From: Asparagopsis taxiformis
Taxonomy: Eukaryota > Rhodophyta > Florideophyceae > Bonnemaisoniales > Bonnemaisoniaceae
Length of the DNA stretch: 64,000 nucleotides
Assembly (NCBI GenBank): GCA_030407315.1
Contig: JALQPE010002363.1
Span: 1 to 64,000, forward strand
Direction of reading: 5' to 3'
The position numbers and the translations under genes were made by a program. Of this stretch, positions 34,668 through 44,799 are shown piece by piece (the first letter of the stretch is position 1; every line of letters starts with the position of its first letter). The notes beneath the pieces were generated by a model. It did not search any database. It was not told where the DNA came from and saw nothing but the letters and a program-made list of their open reading frames with translations.

Positions 34668-35396
34668 TGGAGCAGGTCGGGCACGGGATGGGGAGTCAGA
34701 GGTTTTCGAAGAGTAAGCTGCAGGGGAAGTTTGTGGAGAGGGCGAAGGAGAGGGGTTGAAGGTAGAGGAGAGAGGTATTGAAGAACAATACGTTGCAAAG
34801 GTGATGGGGGAGAGCATGGTCGAGGAGTTAGGGGTGTTTTTCCTTATTCTGAGGTAGTATGAGGACTGGTTATACGAAATCTGTACGGTAAAGCCGAAAA
34901 GTAGGTATGGAATGGAGGTGTGCACCGTGGAAGCGGGGACAGGTAGCTGAAAATGCGCGCTAGAGTGGTATTGGGGGTGTTTGAGGTACAGTACGGGGGA
35001 GGTGAGCACCAACAGGAAGGGGGTGTGAGCGAGAGGATGAAAAAATTAAAGACGAAATTGGAGTCGACCGACAAGGAAAATTAGAGTGGTCGCCGTGATG
35101 GATGCGGACATCCATGTCGAGCACGGCGGCAGAAATTTCTGGGGTCGAAATTTTTGAATTTCTGAACCGGCGCCCGTCCTAGGCGGACATAGACATGGTG
35201 GAAGTCCATCCCGAGGAGGACATCCGTGGTACTAGAAACAATGAATGTCGTCCTAGTAATACTAGACGTACTAGACCGCATGGACGTCCGGTTCTAGGCG
35301 GACATCCAAAAATACTGGACAACATGGACGTCCGCCTAGTAATACTAGGTGTACTAGAGGTTGTGGACGTCCGCGTCCATTTCCGAGAACACAGAC
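34668..35396 (-). repeat. Right TIR of outer element
   Basis: Reverse complement of 704-1440. It begins directly at the tip of the inner element (ACACAGAC, then GATGGAGCAGG) and ends CCGAGAACACAGAC at 35396. Contains the same GGACGTCC and CTAG-pair motifs. Confidence 0.75.
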
Positions 35397-36189
35397 GGTG
35401 AGGTACTGAAACTGAGTTTGCCTTGGACTGCTGAGAGGAAATTTTTTTCTTACCAATATCCTGCTCGCCGATGGAGGTGGATGATTGTTTGCCACACTAC
35501 TGAGTTTGAGATCAAAAAATGTAGTAAATTTACTGCCTGAGGCAGTAAAAATCACTGCCTGAACAATGTAGTGCCTGAGGCAGTAAAATTACTATTTTAA
35601 TTTTTTCAGTTCTAGTGCCGCAGGCAGTAAAATACAAAATTTCCTGGCAGTACGGTATGTAGCAGAATTCAGTACTGTACGATAGCAAATTCTAGTAATT
35701 TTTGCTGGTACCACAGGGCAGTAGTGCAATGCAGTGATTTTTGATGATTTCTGCAATGGAATGTACTGCCGTACAGTACAGCCCTGGCAAATGACCTGGC
35801 ATTAGAATCAGGCAGTAAAATATACTGGCTCCGGCAGTGAATTGTACTGCCTGCAAGTACTGCCTTGATAGTAATTGGTGTTTGGTAATATCTGAGACTC
35901 AACATTGAAATAGTTGTACAGGATAGGGTCATTGTGAAATGTGTTTGCATATGAGTTCAAGTAGATAAGAGAGGAAACTATTCTGAAGCTACTAGTAGTG
36001 AGAAGTATAGAGGATGCGTGGTCACATGGAGATGACCGTTACAGAAAAGGTAGGAGAAAATCGGTCGTTTTCCGAGGATATGAGTAGAGTAGTTAGCATT
36101 ATTTGTTACTATTGCTAGCATTCTCGTTGCAGAAAAAGCACTTGGAGTGACACTTTGTGATTGGAACGGGAGGCGAAGTTCGACGGAAG
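35397..36189. other. Spacer with left ACTGCC/GGCAGT motif array
   Basis: From about 35530 to 35880 the motif ACTGCC or its complement occurs many times, including the palindrome TTTACTGCCTGAGGCAGTAA. The first 130 bases and the last 300 before the next gene show nothing recognisable. The matching array is at 49400-50580. Confidence 0.65.
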
Positions 36190-37713
36190 ATGGAATCTCA
36201 GCGTCGTGAGGAAAATCCAAATGACTGCCTAGCAGGGATTATTCGAGAGGGATTCAGGACAGTGACTGGGGAAGTTCGTCGTATTGGGGAGAGGATGGAT
36301 GAAATCGACGATGATCGAACTTCCCATCGCCAGCAAATCGAAAAGCTGATGAGTCGCGCCGAATTTATAGTAACGGAACTGCAGGGTGTGAAAGACATCT
36401 GTGATGGTTTATTACAGCAGAGTCAGGGCAATTCGAAGAAGGGGATGACTGACAAGGAGAGGGACCGGTTGCGCATCTCGCAGTCAGCAGAACTATCGTT
36501 TTCTTACAATTTTCTGTGTGCAGTATTTGGAACTGTGGTACCTTTGCTGGTCGACAAGATTGATGCTGGGGCGACAATTTACACCAACCAAGGAATCTAC
36601 GACCTCCGCGGGTGCCGGTTGCTCTCTGCAATGATGTTTGCGAAGCAGAGCAATGACAAGAGAGATGTGTTCCAATCCAGCACCGGGAAGAACAACATCG
36701 AGCTTCGTTTCCAAGTGGTGATGTCTCTCCTGAGGAATATTCAGAAGGAAAAGTCGGGTACAGGCCGTACAATGGAAGGCTCGAGCTCTGGACGCGATTC
36801 GAATGCGTTCAACATCTGGAAGGAGAACAAGTACATTCCGGACAAAATAATCGAAGAAGTTGTGTATGGTGCTACTGGCGATGGCCGAAACCAGCCTGCT
36901 GGAAGCATTGACGGAGGGGCTAGGAAGCGGAGGAAAACAGATGGAAATGGTGGACAATTGAGCAAGCGTGAAATATCTTTGGCTGTTTCAAAAGTTGCGC
37001 AGACAAAGGTGCTCGGTTTCCTGAACAAGTCTAGAGAGCAGGTGCGCAATCGATTCCTTGTCGAACTGGGGTTCGCTCTAATGTTGGAAAAGGACGCCTC
37101 TATCACTTTCGAGTTTCCAACTCACGATATCATTCGAGATATGGACGTTATCCCCGATACCCGTGTGACCAACGGAAATCTAAGGCTTGAGGAACGGAAA
37201 GTTGTGGATGACAAGAATTCCGAGATCTTGAAACAATTCATCACTGAGCGGAAAGAGATGGTTGTCATCATTCAGTACGAAGTCGAGATATCGGGATGTA
37301 TGGCCAAAAGGATGATCCGAAGGAGAATCAATATCCTAGAGGTATCCCTGAACACTGCAATTGCATTCCTTCAATGTACGAGTAGAATGGTTTTCCTGCG
37401 ACGTTCCTGCAATTCACTCAGATTTGTCTATGCAATCGCTTCCGGGATTCTAGGAATTTTCAAGGTACAATCAGGTAATACCTTCGAAGGAAGTGTACAG
37501 GACGAGCTCAAACAATTAGGAAAGGCGATGTTGCCGAGTGAGCGAATCTGCAAGAAGCATCTCTGCGAAGAAGTACTGACAATTACTAACGAGAAATTTG
37601 ATGAACTACATTTCAACCAGAGGAGTACAGCTTTTGAGGAGGATAGTGCACATGGAGATGAAGATGATGGGAATGAAAGCTACGTTGAAGTTTTCCTTGA
37701 TGAGGAGGATTGA
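36190..37713 (+). CDS. Coiled-coil protein of unknown function, element 2 version
   Basis: 507 aa from the ATG at 36190 (MESQRREENPND); the frame is open 11 codons further up but without ATG. Residues about 15-70 are predicted helical/coiled coil (GEVRRIGERMDEIDDD, EKLMSRAEFIVTELQGVKD). The middle has a globular part (CAVFGTVVPLLVDKID, YDLRGCRLLSAMMFAKQ) and a basic linker (GGARKRRKTDG). The segment VAQTKVLGFLNKSREQVRNR resembles part of the coiled-coil protein at 17294-19577, and both start with a coiled coil, so I suspect one family serving different elements. The C-terminus is acidic. No catalytic motif recognised. It is the only intact gene inside the motif-array-bounded region. Confidence 0.65.
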   Translation: MESQRREENPNDCLAGIIREGFRTVTGEVRRIGERMDEIDDDRTSHRQQIEKLMSRAEFIVTELQGVKDICDGLLQQSQGNSKKGMTDKERDRLRISQSAELSFSYNFLCAVFGTVVPLLVDKIDAGATIYTNQGIYDLRGCRLLSAMMFAKQSNDKRDVFQSSTGKNNIELRFQVVMSLLRNIQKEKSGTGRTMEGSSSGRDSNAFNIWKENKYIPDKIIEEVVYGATGDGRNQPAGSIDGGARKRRKTDGNGGQLSKREISLAVSKVAQTKVLGFLNKSREQVRNRFLVELGFALMLEKDASITFEFPTHDIIRDMDVIPDTRVTNGNLRLEERKVVDDKNSEILKQFITERKEMVVIIQYEVEISGCMAKRMIRRRINILEVSLNTAIAFLQCTSRMVFLRRSCNSLRFVYAIASGILGIFKVQSGNTFEGSVQDELKQLGKAMLPSERICKKHLCEEVLTITNEKFDELHFNQRSTAFEEDSAHGDEDDGNESYVEVFLDEED

Positions 37714-39337
37714 TTATGGAAGCGGATAAGTAAAGTTTCATAACCTCTGAAGTAAAATAATTACGACGAGGCAGACTGAGGAGAAATAGAAACCTTTCGA
37801 TATGAACCTGTCTAGGGCATGAGGGGAAGAATTGCTACGTAAATACCTGGTGTACTGGAAACAAAAGCTATCGTTCTTATTTTTCCGCTCACACTGCGAC
37901 TAGAAAGCGTCATATCTACGACGGTTAAGAGTTTTACCCTGTCATTGAGCACGCCTGTAATAGCTTCGGGGCCTGTGCAATCCTATCCAATGCCGTAGCT
38001 CCACCTGGCAGATTAGTGTGGAAAATAATACCGGGTATTATTTTGAGGAATATTTTGCCAAGTGGAGGTCAATCATTGGTACAGAATGTAGACACGCCCT
38101 GGTGGAAGAAACAGGCAAGAAAGATATGAATGATGCATTGATCGATACCATCGACTTAGTCGAGGTAGACTAATTCTGAACTGTCGTGTAGACCCATCTA
38201 GAAAAGATAGACAAACGTTCTACTGGGAGGCGAAATCGTGTACGGTAGGACGAGGTGCATCTACAGGAGAACTATTCTGTCCAACAATAGCATCATTCCC
38301 AATTCTGTCTAGCTCGCTGCAGATGGTATGTCCGCTGAAGATGCTGGCAGGGAGGTTCAAGTATGCGGTTCCTAAAAGATGTTCCTGGGAACTAGCTCGA
38401 GAGTTCCATATGGGAGAGGGCCCTGAACAGGTTTCCATGTGAATGAGAACGAGTCCGAATACTTTAAATTGGTTTTGTCCGGCAGCTGAGAGTTCTCCTG
38501 CAGTTCTCTACTTTGAGGGACGCAAGTGTCCAGGAGTAAGAATATCTGTGGTTGATACAGTCTTACTCTTCAGACTCTCGAATCAGAACGATAGTGTTAC
38601 TCATTCCTCCAGATTTCCTGTATACAGAGGAGCCCACGAGAACAGCATTTGTAGATGAAACAGTCTCTTCATGAGCACCGTCTGTTAGAGTTCCCAAAAT
38701 TATTATGACAGAGGACCCAGAATCGTGTCGTGTTTTCTTCCACTAGAAAATGGTATAGTTAGGGAATATAGAAATGGAAGGATCTTGAGTACTTTATAGG
38801 TCGTATTATTTTCCAAAGTGGATTGGTAGCTCTTTTCTCACCCAGTTGAAAGTCTATTCAGAGGATTGTAATGTCATTATGGGCACGCAATAGTCCATTA
38901 CATATCGATCCATCCAGGATCAAAAGATATGTTGAGATTCGCAAAATCGACTGAAAGCTTGTCGACGACATCAACTAGAGTATTCCCGTCTACAGCTATT
39001 ATGAAATCAACTCTAAAACTGGTCGGTTCATTGAGGGCGAGATAGAGATAATGAATGGTGAACATCCTCCAGGAATTGTAATCATACCCATAGCAAATGA
39101 TGGGCTCCCGGAGGACTATACTGTTCCTATTATTGAGTTGGAGGTCGACAAGTCTCCAACTACAAATGCATCTTTCCTTCTGGATACTGTAAAAGTTTCG
39201 ATCCCAGATGAAATGGAATGGTATCCATGCAGGAAAACATAATGCTCTCTTCGAAAATGCATCTTACTTGAAGATGAACAGGATACTACTGCCAATGACC
39301 GTCATGCATCCAAGCTTAATAATTTCGACTTTTCTCA
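37714..39337 (+). pseudogene. Degraded coding remnants, unidentified
   Basis: Short plus-strand stretches read like protein but are broken by stops and frame changes: about 38030-38170 (YFEEYFAKWRSIIGTE, EETGKKDMNDALIDT) and about 39010-39330 (NGEHPPGIVIIPIANDG, VPIIELEVDKSP, VSIPDEMEWYPCRK, ASYLEDEQDTTANDRH). They may belong to one gene. No family recognised. A solo ATAATACCGGGTATTATT at about 38025 resembles the satellite core at 39385. Confidence 0.35.
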
Positions 39338-39660
39338 AATACTAGACTGCACCTGAAAAAGGCTCCAACACAGCCATGGACTATACCCGGTATTATTTTG
39401 GGTACGCCAAGTACAGGTGCAGTACTGCTATTGGCTGCCGGTCGGCAGGCCGCCTGTAGCCAATGGCAGTGCTGCACCTGTCATTTGGTATGGTAAAATA
39501 ATACCCGGTATTATTTTGGGTATGCCAAGTACAGGTGCAGTACTGCCATTGGCTGCCGGTCGGCAGGCCGCCTGTAGCCAATGGCAGTGCTGCACCTGGC
39601 ATTTGGTATGGAAAAACTATACCCGGTATTATTTTGGGTATGCCATGTACTCGTGGTACT
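39338..39660 (+). repeat. Palindromic satellite, block 1 (about 3 units)
   Basis: Units of about 115 bp with core TACCCGGTATTATTTTGGGT, then ACAGGTGCAGTACTGCCATT and its inverted counterpart AATGGCAGTGCTGCACCTG. Block 1 begins with the same leader (ACTAGACTGCACCTGAAAAA) as block 2 at 43775. Confidence 0.8.
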
Positions 39661-41279
39661 GTGACGAGCATGACTGCTGCCAGATCCGTATGAATCGGCA
39701 CGTGAGTCTGTGAGTTCCCGGTCGTGCGCTCGGGAGCGTGCTGACTTGAATTGCATATCGGTTGAGTGAGTTTAGGGGGTGATTGTGATAAGATTGTGGA
39801 GGAAGGAAGGGAACACGAGCGCTGGACTAAGCTGCTGATGTTGAGCGCAAATTCTGGTTGATCATCAAGTGGATTCAACAATTCAAGCGCGTGCCAGTCA
39901 ATTTTTTTTGGCGATATTCTCATGGTTCTTCTTCATTGCATGGAATTTAGCACCAAAAATAAGCACAACTCCATCATTTCGAAATGCATCCACACCACGT
40001 CTCGTCTCGTCGCATCGCACCGTCCGACGCGCCGCAGCGCAGGCAGCGCGACACGTGCAATATTTATCATGCGAGTCAGCGACTCGCGTCAGGTGGCTCG
40101 AGCAACGGCAGCTATTCCTGGACGCTGGGGCGCGGCGGTCACGTGATACGGACGCACAGACTCTGCGGAGCAGTGCGGCGCGGCGCATCGAGCGGACGCC
40201 GGAGCGGGCGCACAGGGGGAGCGTGCACTCGGTTGCGACGCAAGAGGCACACGACATATGGATGTGATCTACACGCAGCAACGGGCGGCATGACGCAATC
40301 GACGTCTCTCGAGTCCCACATGTGGGACGACACGACTGTGCGGCAGCACGCCACGCGATGGCATGGCATACTGGGAAACGGTCCGGTCGGTACGCGCTTT
40401 CCGCGTCGATGATGTGCCGTGCGCGCGCGTGTGCGCAACATCCAACGCTCCCATGGCGTCAGACTTGTGCGTATACCATTCGTCGCCCTGCAATGCAACG
40501 ACGTGTCGTCTCACGACAAGTCGCGACATACCCCGGGGCAAGTGGCCACTTGTCGGCCAACCATCTTGTGTGAAATCAGCGCTTGCATCACGACGACACT
40601 CGCTCGCGGGTCCGCTCTCGATCCGTCGACGACAAGTATGCCCAACATGGCCAGAGGCGATCTCTTGCACACGATTGCCGTCAACGGACAGAAACCGGAC
40701 GCGTGAGCGAGCGACCCACGGATGAAGCGCATCTGATCCGAGCCGAGCCGATCTGAGCCGAGCCTCGCACAACTCGCCGATGGCCATGCGTTGCATCCGA
40801 TGCGTCGACGCATCGCGAGTGTTTTATACCCGCGAGATTGCGCACCAATGACGTGACTCGACATCATATCGAGGCGATCATCGCCTCGATCTCTCGATAG
40901 CTTGATTTGTACCCGCGCTAGCACGCGCGTGATTCTACGTCGTGATACGTTGCATTCCATCCACTTGCACGCACAATTCATCACTCGCGGGAGATGGACC
41001 GCGCGTCGGAAGGTGGATGCAATTGAGGAATACACCGTCTGAATCCATGCAGAGCGACCTCGCCCACTGTCCCGTCATACACGAGCACACACGCTGTAAT
41101 CGCCCTCCGAGTAGCCCATCACCGTCCTACCGACCGGACTGAATTGACGAGCGTGCCGCGACATTTATACTCTGTTTTACATTATAATGTGTGTGTGTTA
41201 ACTATACACACACACACACGCTCTAGTTAGCCTCTTCCATCCCAGCCCAGCCGTCACAATAAGTAGCGCTCCACGACCG
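39661..41279. other. GC- and CpG-rich non-coding island
   Basis: From about 39960 to 41160 the composition changes sharply to GC-rich with very many CG dinucleotides (CGTCTCGTCGCATCGCACCG). Open frames here look compositional. A 23-bp near-palindrome (ATCGAGGCGAT C ATCGCCTCGAT) lies near 40876. Near 41186-41222 a (GT)n stretch faces an (AC)n stretch. The block may be unmethylated promoter-like DNA or sequence from a different source. Confidence 0.5.
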
Positions 41280-41650
41280 TTAAATCTCTCGCATATGATT
41301 CCTCACCCAGTCCGGAAGCGACTTGCCGCACTCCAGGTGCCATTCGAAGCGGTCGTCATAGTCCAGCAGCGCACGAAACTTTTCCTCCCTGAACCGGATC
41401 GAAAAGTAGCATTTCGAATATTTGCGCGCCCGATGGTGCACAAACACGCTGGCCAAATACCCGACCTTGAGATGCGCCTTACGCGCGTCGAGGAAAAAAG
41501 GTCATATGTTCATTCACCTGTAATTCCTCCCGCCACGCGTGCCGTCGCAGCACATCGGTGCGTGCAATAAACGCGTTGTGCACCACGTCCACCGCCTCAA
41601 TACAAAAGTATGCGGTTCTAAACGAATTCATCCTCTTCTCAAGTAGATAC
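41280..41650 (-). pseudogene. B4GALNT-like glycosyltransferase, C-terminal fragment
   Basis: Minus-strand translation gives NAFIARTDVLRRHAW, then NEHMTFF and, after one frame change, LDARKAHLKVGYLASVFVHH, ending LPDWVRNHMREI and a stop at 41280. The pattern N-x-F-x-ARTD...EH..FFLD....LKVG...V.VxH matches the C-terminal catalytic part of beta-1,4-N-acetylgalactosaminyltransferases and relatives (GT-A fold, Golgi). The frame change is one extra T in a T6 run near 41495. The upstream part of the domain is absent, replaced by the end of the ALG12 pseudogene. Confidence 0.5.
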
Positions 41651-43188
41651 CCGCGAAACTCAGTTGCGCATGAATGACGCTGAACCCCTCATGAGATCCT
41701 TGTGCTGAAATGAGATGAGTGAAACTTCTCCACTCAATCTTTCCAACATCCTCCTCTTTGGAATACTTCCATTGCGGACACTTTCTGCCATGGTCATACA
41801 CAAATTGTGTGATCCCATTCATAGCACTATCCACATCGATGTGAACCCTCGCTTCCCCACACATACCGCTCTGCGAATACAGCCTCCCCTCTATCTCGTG
41901 CATTTTGCGCATCGCAACTCCCGACGGATAATTTGCTCGTGATGCCGACACAGACACAATTGTCTGCAATGTGCTTGCAGCCAAATTTGCCAGAACCAAC
42001 ATAAATACAACTGCATCTCAAATTAACCACCACCTTTGCACCTTCACGATCTCTGTCTCCCTGCCTCTCCAGTTGGCGAATATCATCTCCATCTGACCCT
42101 TCTGTCCTCGATACGCGCTATCCGCCGCAACCGCTGCAGCAACGTTAAGAACGGGGGGGGAGGGCATAGAAAATAAATCGCAGCTCCTTGTGAGGCAGCA
42201 CGGAATACATCATGACAAAGCCCACAACGGGCATTACCAATGATAAATGATAACAAAAGTTGCCGCCGCGAAATCACTGCTAACATGGCCGCTACATACG
42301 ATCAACCCAATGCTCGCGGAAGAGCATTTGTAAAGTACCAGTGGAAGGGCTCGGTGCCCCATGCAGAGCTCTTGTTTACTACCATGTTGAAATAAAACAC
42401 TTCCAATTCCGGATAGCTTGGACGATGCCAGAAGTATGATTCAACCAGTATACTCAAGATCGCTGTGAGAACAGCAGCATACCCGCCTTTTATAATTGTT
42501 GGTATGAATTGAATACTCTTCGTTGCAAGCTCCATTAGCTGTGTCGTGAAAATGTATAGACAGAGTTCGGAGCGGAAGAGCGCACACGCAATCGATAATG
42601 TATAATAGCATTGTACGCTGCATGGTTGCATGTGGATCGCATACGATAGGCGAATGCCAAGTTAGTCAGAACGAGAGCGAAGACGTTTAGTAGAGTTCGA
42701 CTAGCGTAGAAAAGTAGATGAAATTGGGAGGCTGTGATTAATGTGTAGAAAGTACCGGTGGATTGCGTGAAGCGATTTGATAAAGAGTTGCGAATGATGA
42801 GCTGTGAGATTGTCGTGAGGATGCCCAGAATTATTCTAATAAGATGTAGAGCTGCAAATGACGATAAGTGAAAGATAGCCTTTGGAATGTAGGATAATGT
42901 GGATATGACTAATGGGTCGATGAAGGTACGCGGCACTACACCAGGGAATTACATATGGTCAAATGATGCCATGTTGCGCCATGACTTGTGGAGAAGATCA
43001 TGGGTTGCCTGCATGTTGAAACTCTCCTCCACCTGTGGACATTTGATTAAATCTGTGAGAGTGAATGAAGGCTACACAGTTGTTGGGATGGTTTGTTGTT
43101 TGCTTACCTTTCAAAACGGAGCTAGAACAACGTACACAATTGTGATTCTAAGCAATAAGAAAGCTTCCAAATGAACCCACTTTGTCAT
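41630..43188 (-). pseudogene. ALG12: ALG12 alpha-1,6-mannosyltransferase pseudogene with one intron
   Basis: ALG12 (GT22, ER membrane) adds the eighth mannose to the dolichol-linked N-glycan precursor. Recognisable pieces in order: MTKWVHLEAFLLL start at 43188; [104 protein letters not shown] 75-nt intron lies at 43033-43107 with donor GTAAGC and acceptor CAG. Damage: TGA where Thr precedes KVEES, TAA where Glu precedes FPGVV, and several frame changes. It is nearly full length, so it was captured or left as a gene, not as a small fragment. It runs into the glycosyltransferase fragment at its 3' end. Confidence 0.8.
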
Positions 43189-43438
43189 CTTGTGTGTTGG
43201 TTGTGTTGGGACAGAGAGATTATAAATATGAAGTTGTTTCCCTCGGTCTCCTTCGATGATGATCGAAATCGAATCTGAGAATCATAATGCGATAGCGCAC
43301 ATAATTTGAAAGGACTGACGCGCATGCACCGTGGTCAAAGGTTGGAATGTTTGTGACAACGCACAGCCTGCAAAACTATCATTGTCGTTCTTTTCCAGTT
43401 CCTTGCGGCGTTTGCTTGCAACCAGCTTGTGTTGAACG
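43189..43438. promoter_or_regulatory. Probable divergent promoter between ALG12 remnant and a plus-strand ORF
   Basis: 250 bp between the ALG12 start (minus) and the ATG at 43439 (plus). Contains a TATA-like ATTATAAATA near 43221. Probably the original host intergenic region carried along with the genes. Confidence 0.35.
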
Positions 43439-43651
43439 ATGATGGCAGCCGAATCAAAAGAAATTGAAGAAGATTGTCTAGAAACATTTATGGATGCTGT
43501 AGACGCGCGAACAGTACGCCAGCAGCTTCTTCACAGCACCATTTCAAATGGTTTCATGTCCTTTGCCAGGGAGCGGTATCGTGACCCGTACTCTATCGAA
43601 CTTACGTACAATTGTGCCTGCGTGATATTTATCTCGATTGACATGATATAA
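43439..43651 (+). pseudogene. First-exon fragment of an unidentified host gene
   Basis: MMAAESKEIEEDCLETFMDA followed by VRQQLLHSTISNGFMSFARE; sense becomes doubtful after DPYSIELTY, where GTACAATTG could be a splice donor. The ..GFMSFARERY pattern is loosely like Vma22/CCDC115 proteins (V-ATPase assembly), which I would not rely on. The gene is cut by the satellite block beginning at about 43775. Confidence 0.3.
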
Positions 43652-43749
43652 CTGACGACCAAGCTGTAACTTGCTAAACACAGGCCTAAGTCATCGCGTG
43701 CATGACCATCGCAAGGATGTTAAATCTACGTCAGTCTAGTCTCGAATAT

Positions 43750-44770
43750 TAGTATATATACTAGTATATATACTAGACTACACCTAAAAAAAGGTCCAGC
43801 ACAGCCATGGGCCCAGCTTGTGGAGTCAGACTGCAACCACTGGCTGTGTTGCACCTGGCTTTTGTCTGGCAAAATAATACCCGGTATTATTTTGGGTATG
43901 CCAAGTACAGGTGCAGTACTGTCATTGGCCAGAGGCCGCCAGCCGTCCGGCAGCCACTGGCAGTGCTGCACCTGTCATTTGGTATGGCAAAATAATACCC
44001 GGTATTATTTTGGGTATGCCAAGTACAGGTGCAGCACTGCCATTGGCTACAGGCGGCCGGCAGCCTGTAGCCAATGGCAGTGCTGCACCTGGCTTTTGTA
44101 TGGCAAAATAATACCCGGTATTATTTTGGGTCTGCTAAGTACAGGTGCAGTGCTGCCATTGGCTGCCGGTCGGCCGGCCGCCTGTAGCCAATGGCAGTGC
44201 TGCACCTGTCATTTGGTATGGAAAAATAATACCCGGTATTATTTTGGGTATGCCAAGTACAGGTGCAGTACTGCCATTGGCTGCCGGTCTGCCGGCCGCC
44301 TGTAGCCACTGGCAGTGCTGCACCTGTCATTTGATATGGCAAAATAATACCCGGTATTATTTTGGGTATGCCAAGTACAGGTGCAGTACTGTCATTGGCT
44401 GCCGGTCGGCCGGCCGCCTGTAGCCAATGGCAGTGCTGCACCTGCCATTTGGTACGGAAAAATAATACCCGGTATTATTTTGGGTATGCCAAGTACAGGT
44501 GCAGTACTGCCATTGGCTGCCGGTCTGCCGGCCGCCTGTAGCCACTGGCAGTGCTGCACCTGTCATTTGATATGGCAAAATAATACCCGGTATTATTTTG
44601 GGTATGCCAAGTACAGGTGCAGTACTGTCATTGGCCAGGGGAGGCCGGCAGCCTGTAGCCAATGGCAGTGCTGCACCTGGCATTTGGTATGGCAAAATAA
44701 TACCCGGTATTATTTTGGGTCAGCCAAGTACAGGTGCAGCACGACCATTGGCTACCGGTCGACTGAAGCA
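43750..44770 (+). repeat. Palindromic satellite, block 2 (8 units of about 118 bp)
   Basis: Core AATAATACCCGGTATTATT at about 43872, 43990, 44106, 44224, 44342, 44460, 44578 and 44695 (116-118 bp apart). Each unit is a long inverted repeat: GGTGCAGTACTGCCATTGGC on one side, GCCAATGGCAGTGCTGCACC on the other, GC-rich centre. Centres vary between units. A 26-bp AT palindrome (43750-43775) stands at the left edge. Confidence 0.9.
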
Positions 44771-44799
44771 TCGGAGAAGTAAGACTCGCTGCGTGAACT

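Larger units (their letters stand above)
704..35396. mobile_element. Outer composite element bounded by matching terminal inverted repeats
   Basis: The sequence starting at 704 (GTCTGTGTTCTCGGAAATGG) recurs in reverse complement ending at 35396, and similarity continues inward for about 700 bp. The left side holds a ParB/dioxygenase gene and a methyltransferase-PHD gene. The right side holds only the TIR before meeting the end of the inner element. There is no clear target-site duplication at either end (left flank ends CCCTC, right flank starts GGTGA). The right TIR stops exactly where the inner element starts, so this is a rearranged composite rather than a clean single insertion. Confidence 0.55.

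Noticed and set aside
40139..41035. ORFs of 140-175 aa in the GC-rich block
   Set aside because: High GC lowers stop frequency; the translations have no recognisable domain and occur in several frames at once.
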